Made by a program: the position numbers and the translations under genes. A stretch of 8,922 bases of DNA, taken from the NCBI GenBank assembly GCA_003526065.1, contig DQBD01000245.1:463-9384 (forward strand). The letters run 5' to 3'. This DNA is from Gammaproteobacteria bacterium (lineage in GTDB: Bacteria; Pseudomonadota; Gammaproteobacteria; Immundisolibacterales; Immundisolibacteraceae). The notes under the pieces were generated by a model. The model was not told where the DNA came from, did no database searches, and worked only from the letters and a program-made list of their open reading frames with translations. Every line of letters begins with the position of its first letter. Positions within the stretch are counted from its first letter, which is position 1. Below, one piece after another: positions 6,309-8,922 of the stretch.

Positions 6309-6500
6309 TCAGCGGCCCAGCTCCTTGGCCGACTGGCCGGCGATGCCCCAGTTGGTGTTGGGCACATCGTTGATCAGCACACGCACCTGTTCGGGCTTGG
6401 AACCGAGCACGCGGCAGGCGGTCTCGGTGAGCTCGCGAATCAGGCCGAGCTTCTGCTCTTCGGTGCGGCCTTCCAGAATATTGACTTGAATGAACGGCAT
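6309..6500 (-). CDS. dmpI: 4-oxalocrotonate tautomerase
   Basis: The product has 63 codons. After removal of Met it is a 62-residue chain beginning with the catalytic Pro1, exactly the length of classical 4-oxalocrotonate tautomerase. It isomerises 2-hydroxymuconate to 2-oxo-3-hexenedioate (the 4-oxalocrotonate keto form) and normally works as a hexamer. Pro1, Arg11 (LEGRTEEQ) and Arg39 (EQVRVLI) are conserved. The usual Phe50 is Trp50 here (NTNWGIAG), a conservative aromatic change. The ATG at 6500 is fixed by the need for Pro directly after Met and by GAGGA overlapping the stop of the decarboxylase gene. Ten bases separate the two genes, so translational coupling is likely. Its position directly after the decarboxylase matches the dmpH-dmpI order. 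Confidence 0.93.
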   Translation of the reverse strand: MPFIQVNILEGRTEEQKLGLIRELTETACRVLGSKPEQVRVLINDVPNTNWGIAGQSAKELGR

Positions 6501-6510
6501 GCGCGCGTCC

Positions 6511-7299
6511 TCAGACGAAGCTGACCGAGATCGAGCCCAGGTCCTGGTACTGCACGGTGATGGTGTCACCGGCCTCGACCGCCACGGCGGCGGTCACGCC
6601 GCCGGTCATGATGAAGCTGCCGGCCGGCAGCTCCTGGCCCTTGGCGCCGAGCATGTTGGCCAGCATGGCCACGCTGGCCGCCGGATGCCCCAGCACCGCC
6701 GCACCGCAGGAAAGACCGACCGGCTGGCCGTTCTTTTCCATCACCAGGCCGAGGGTCTTCAGGTCCACCTCGGACACGGCGCGGTTGCGCCCGCCGGTGA
6801 CGAAGCGGCTCGACGAGCTGTTGTCGGCGATCACGCTGACCATGTCGAACTTGAAGTCGCGGTAGCGCGAGTCGATGATCTCGAGCGCCGGCAGGACGAA
6901 ATCGGTGGCCGCCAGCACGTTGCCGATGTGCACGCCCGGCCCCTTGAGCGGCGCCTTGGTGACGAAGGCGATTTCCGCTTCCACCTTCGGGTGGATGAGC
7001 TTCTTGGTGTCGACGACGCCGCCGTCCTCGACCGCGAAGTAGTCGTACAGCAGGCCGTAGCCGGGCTTGTCGACGCCCATCTGGACCATCTTGGCGCGCG
7101 AGGTCAGGCCCATCTTGTAACCGACCTGGCGGATGCCGCGCGAGAGCTTGCGATCGCGAATGGCCTCCATCACCTGGTAGGCCTCGGCGATCGTCATGTC
7201 GGGATGATCGTCCGTGATCTTGGTGACGTCGTAGGCTTCGAGTTCGGCCTGCTCCAGGTGCTCGGCCAGTTTGGCGATGGTCGCCGCGTCAAGTGCCAT
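6511..7299 (-). CDS. dmpH: 4-oxalocrotonate decarboxylase
   Basis: This 262-residue protein of the hydratase/decarboxylase branch of the fumarylacetoacetate-hydrolase-like superfamily decarboxylates 2-oxo-3-hexenedioate to 2-oxopent-4-enoate, with Mg or Mn. The likely metal ligands are Glu107 and Glu109 (KVEAEIAF) and Glu140 (LPALEIIDSRY), and Lys62 lies in GYKMGLTS. The motifs KMGLTSRAKMVQMGV, KLIHPKVEAEIA, FIMTGG(V/I)TAAVAV and the C-terminal LGS(I/V)S match DmpH/XylI. The related hydratase DmpE/XylJ would read KKIGVTS and QPRAEGEIAF instead, so the decarboxylase call is preferred. In the classical system the decarboxylase forms a complex with that hydratase, which is not in this window. 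The ATG at 7299 has GAGGA upstream overlapping the aldolase stop, with 11 nt between the genes. Confidence 0.92.
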   Translation of the reverse strand: MALDAATIAKLAEHLEQAELEAYDVTKITDDHPDMTIAEAYQVMEAIRDRKLSRGIRQVGYKMGLTSRAKMVQMGVDKPGYGLLYDYFAVEDGGVVDTKKLIHPKVEAEIAFVTKAPLKGPGVHIGNVLAATDFVLPALEIIDSRYRDFKFDMVSVIADNSSSSRFVTGGRNRAVSEVDLKTLGLVMEKNGQPVGLSCGAAVLGHPAASVAMLANMLGAKGQELPAGSFIMTGGVTAAVAVEAGDTITVQYQDLGSISVSFV

Positions 7300-7310
7300 G
7301 TGCGGTGTCC

Positions 7311-8360
7311 TCAGGCGTGCGCCGGCTGTTTTTCGCGCTCGGCCAGCATTTCCAGCGCGATCGACTCGATCATGTCCTCCTGACCGGCCACGGTCTTGCG
7401 CCGGCCGCACTCGACCAGCAGATCGCGCACGGAAATGCCATACCGCTCGGAGAAGCGCTTGGCGTGCAGCAGGAACGTGGAATAGGTGCCGGCAAAGCCC
7501 AGCGACAGCGAATCGCGGTCGACGCGTATCGGCTGATCCATGATCGGCCGCACGATGTCCTCGGCCACGTCCATGATCTTGTACAGGTTCACGCCGGTGT
7601 CGATGCCCAGGCGCTGGCCCACCGCCACCAGGGTTTCCAGCGGCGTGTTGCCGGCGCCGGCACCCAGCCCGGCGGCGGAACCGTCGATGCGGTTGGCACC
7701 GGCCTCGATGGCGGCCAGCGAATTGGCCACCGACATCGACAGGTTGTTGTGGGCGTGGAAGCCGAGTTCGATCTCCGGCGCCAGGTTGGCGCGCAGCAGG
7801 CCGACCTTGGCAATGACGTCGTCGGGCAGCATGTAGCCGGCCGAGTCGGTCACGTAGATGCAGGTGGCACCGTAGGACTCGAACAGCTTGGCCTGCTCGA
7901 GGATTTTCTCCGGGCTGACCATGTGCGCCATCATCAGGAAGCCGACCGCGTCCAGGTTCAGCTTGCGGGCAAGCCCGATGTGCTGCTCGCCGCAGTCGGC
8001 CTCGGTGCAGTGCGTGGCCACGCGGATGCACGACACGCCCAGATCGGCCGCCATGCGCAGCCCGTCGACGGTGCCGATGCCGGGCACCAGCAGGCAGGAC
8101 ACCTTGGCCTGCTTCAGGTGCGGCACGGTGGCCTTCAGGTATTCCTCGTCGGTGTGCAGCCCGAAGCCGTAGTTGATGGAGGTGCCGTCCAGACCGTCAC
8201 CGTGGGTGACCTCGATCATCGGCACACCGGCCTCGTCCAGCGCGCTGGCAATGGCGGTCATCTGTTCGAGCGTGATCTGGTGGCGCTTGGCATGCATGCC
8301 GTCGCGCAGGCACATGTCGTGCAGGGTGACCTTGCGGCCTTTGAGATCTTTCAGAGCCAT
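7311..8360 (-). CDS. dmpG: 4-hydroxy-2-oxovalerate aldolase
   Basis: This 349-residue class II aldolase (DmpG is about 345) splits 4-hydroxy-2-oxovalerate into pyruvate and acetaldehyde and passes the acetaldehyde through an internal channel to the partner dehydrogenase. Residues equivalent to the DmpG active site are all present with a two-residue offset: Arg19, Asp20 and His23 (CLRDGMHA), the metal-binding His202 and His204 (GFHAHNN), and Tyr293 (FAGTYSTF). The HMGL-like TIM barrel fills about residues 10-270, and the C-terminal part is the communication domain that contacts the dehydrogenase. The ATG at 8360 is preceded by GAGGA. The gene lies 20 nt after the dehydrogenase stop, consistent with the two being made as a complex. 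Confidence 0.96.
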   Translation of the reverse strand: MALKDLKGRKVTLHDMCLRDGMHAKRHQITLEQMTAIASALDEAGVPMIEVTHGDGLDGTSINYGFGLHTDEEYLKATVPHLKQAKVSCLLVPGIGTVDGLRMAADLGVSCIRVATHCTEADCGEQHIGLARKLNLDAVGFLMMAHMVSPEKILEQAKLFESYGATCIYVTDSAGYMLPDDVIAKVGLLRANLAPEIELGFHAHNNLSMSVANSLAAIEAGANRIDGSAAGLGAGAGNTPLETLVAVGQRLGIDTGVNLYKIMDVAEDIVRPIMDQPIRVDRDSLSLGFAGTYSTFLLHAKRFSERYGISVRDLLVECGRRKTVAGQEDMIESIALEMLAEREKQPAHA

Positions 8361-8380
8361 GACGGGTGTCCTCGTGGGGT

Positions 8381-8922
8381 TCAGGCGGCGGCGGTCTTGT
8401 ACTGCGCCGGGTCGAAGGCGCCGGACAGGATGTCCTCGGCGATCATCTCGGCGGTACGCGCGCCGGCGGCGGTCATGATGTCCAGATTGCCGGCGTACTT
8501 GGGCAGGTAGTCACCCAGACCCTCGACCTCCAGGAAGATCGACACCCGGTTGCCGTCGAACACCACGTCGTGCAGCAGGCGATAGCCGGGCACGTACTTT
8601 TGCACTTCCGCGACCATGTCCTTGACCGAGGCGCGGATGGCGTCCTGCTCCGGCAGCGTCTCGGTCAGGCAGTGCACGGTGTCACGCATGATCAGCGGCG
8701 GCTCGGCCGGGTTCAGGATGATGATGGCCTTGCCCTTGCGCGCGCCGCCGACCACCTCGATGCCCTTGGAGGTGGTACGGGTGAATTCGTCGATGTTCTT
8801 GCGCGTGCCCGGTCCGGCGGACTTGGACGACACGGTGGCGACGATCTCGCCGTACACCACCGGCTGTACCCGGCTGACGGCCGCCACCATCGGGATGGTG
8901 GCCTGGCCACCGCAGGTGACCA
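8381..8922 (-). CDS. dmpF: Acetaldehyde dehydrogenase (acylating), C-terminal part
   Basis: The gene runs off the right edge, and about 179 residues of a family of about 312 are visible. It oxidises acetaldehyde with NAD+ and CoA to acetyl-CoA and normally forms a channelling complex with the aldolase encoded next to it. The catalytic cysteine is just inside the window: the first complete codons read [15 protein letters not shown], with Cys at 8912-8914. Further family motifs are [24 protein letters not shown] and [19 protein letters not shown]. The N-terminal NAD-binding half lies outside. The internal ATG at 8888-8890 should not be taken as the start, because coding continues upstream of it with conserved sequence. 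The C-terminus ends in a short Ala tail (KTAAA). Confidence 0.95.
   Translation of the reverse strand, partial: VTCGGQATIPMVAAVSRVQPVVYGEIVATVSSKSAGPGTRKNIDEFTRTTSKGIEVVGGARKGKAIIILNPAEPPLIMRDTVHCLTETLPEQDAIRASVKDMVAEVQKYVPGYRLLHDVVFDGNRVSIFLEVEGLGDYLPKYAGNLDIMTAAGARTAEMIAEDILSGAFDPAQYKTAAA

Noticed and set aside
6511..7299. Calling this gene 2-oxopent-4-enoate hydratase (dmpE type)
   Set aside because: Motifs KMGLTSRAKMVQMGV and FIMTGGVTAAVAV match the decarboxylase, not the hydratase, and the tautomerase follows directly as in dmpH-dmpI.
6511..8031. A long - strand frame giving a 506-residue protein that contains the decarboxylase
   Set aside because: The upstream part overlaps the aldolase in another frame and has arginine-rich, low-information sequence; the decarboxylase starts cleanly at 7299 with its own ribosome binding site.
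7293..8510. Long + strand open frame (405 codons) opposite the aldolase
   Set aside because: It is the antisense shadow of a conserved enzyme in GC-rich DNA; it shows no recognisable motif and composition follows the opposite strand's codons.

Overview
The window is very GC-rich, densely coded DNA with proteobacterial-style genes. A high-GC Gamma- or Betaproteobacterium that degrades aromatic compounds fits best. No taxonomic marker (rRNA, ribosomal protein) is present, so this rests on gene content and composition only. Both ends cut through a gene. No tRNA, rRNA, insertion sequence, CRISPR array or long repeat was seen.

Left half, + strand (about 1-4255): three genes. The first is an exported protein, cut at its 5' end, that joins a carboxypeptidase-regulatory-like beta-sandwich, a CxxCH haem-c site and a roughly seven-bladed Vgb-like propeller. 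A GC-rich hairpin follows it. Next is an exported dienelactone-hydrolase-family enzyme with a complete Cys-Asp-His triad. Third is selO, a pseudokinase-fold AMP transferase. It keeps every active-site residue I could check and the C-terminal Cys-Ser-Ser, but lacks the activation-loop cysteine known from E. coli.

Right half, - strand (about 8922-4855): the lower part of a catechol meta-cleavage operon, read right to left. The order is acetaldehyde dehydrogenase (acylating, dmpF type, cut by the window edge), 4-hydroxy-2-oxovalerate aldolase (dmpG), 4-oxalocrotonate decarboxylase (dmpH), 4-oxalocrotonate tautomerase (dmpI), a ferritin-like di-iron protein, and a 2-hydroxymuconic semialdehyde hydrolase (dmpD/xylF). 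A strong rho-independent hairpin with T-tracts on both sides ends the unit. Beyond it, still on the - strand, lies a small NTF2/SnoaL-like gene with its own strong ribosome binding site, which meets selO tail to tail.

Together, the operon genes cover both branches after ring cleavage. The hydrolase acts directly on the semialdehyde, or on a ketone from a substituted catechol. The tautomerase and decarboxylase serve the oxalocrotonate branch. Both branches give 2-oxopent-4-enoate, whose hydrated product is cleaved by the aldolase to pyruvate and acetaldehyde, and the dehydrogenase converts acetaldehyde to acetyl-CoA. The ring-cleavage dioxygenase, the semialdehyde dehydrogenase and the hydratase are not in the window and would be expected upstream, beyond 8922. 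The most unusual points are the ferritin-like gene inside the operon, the cytochrome-propeller fusion and the SelO lacking its usual redox partner cysteine.
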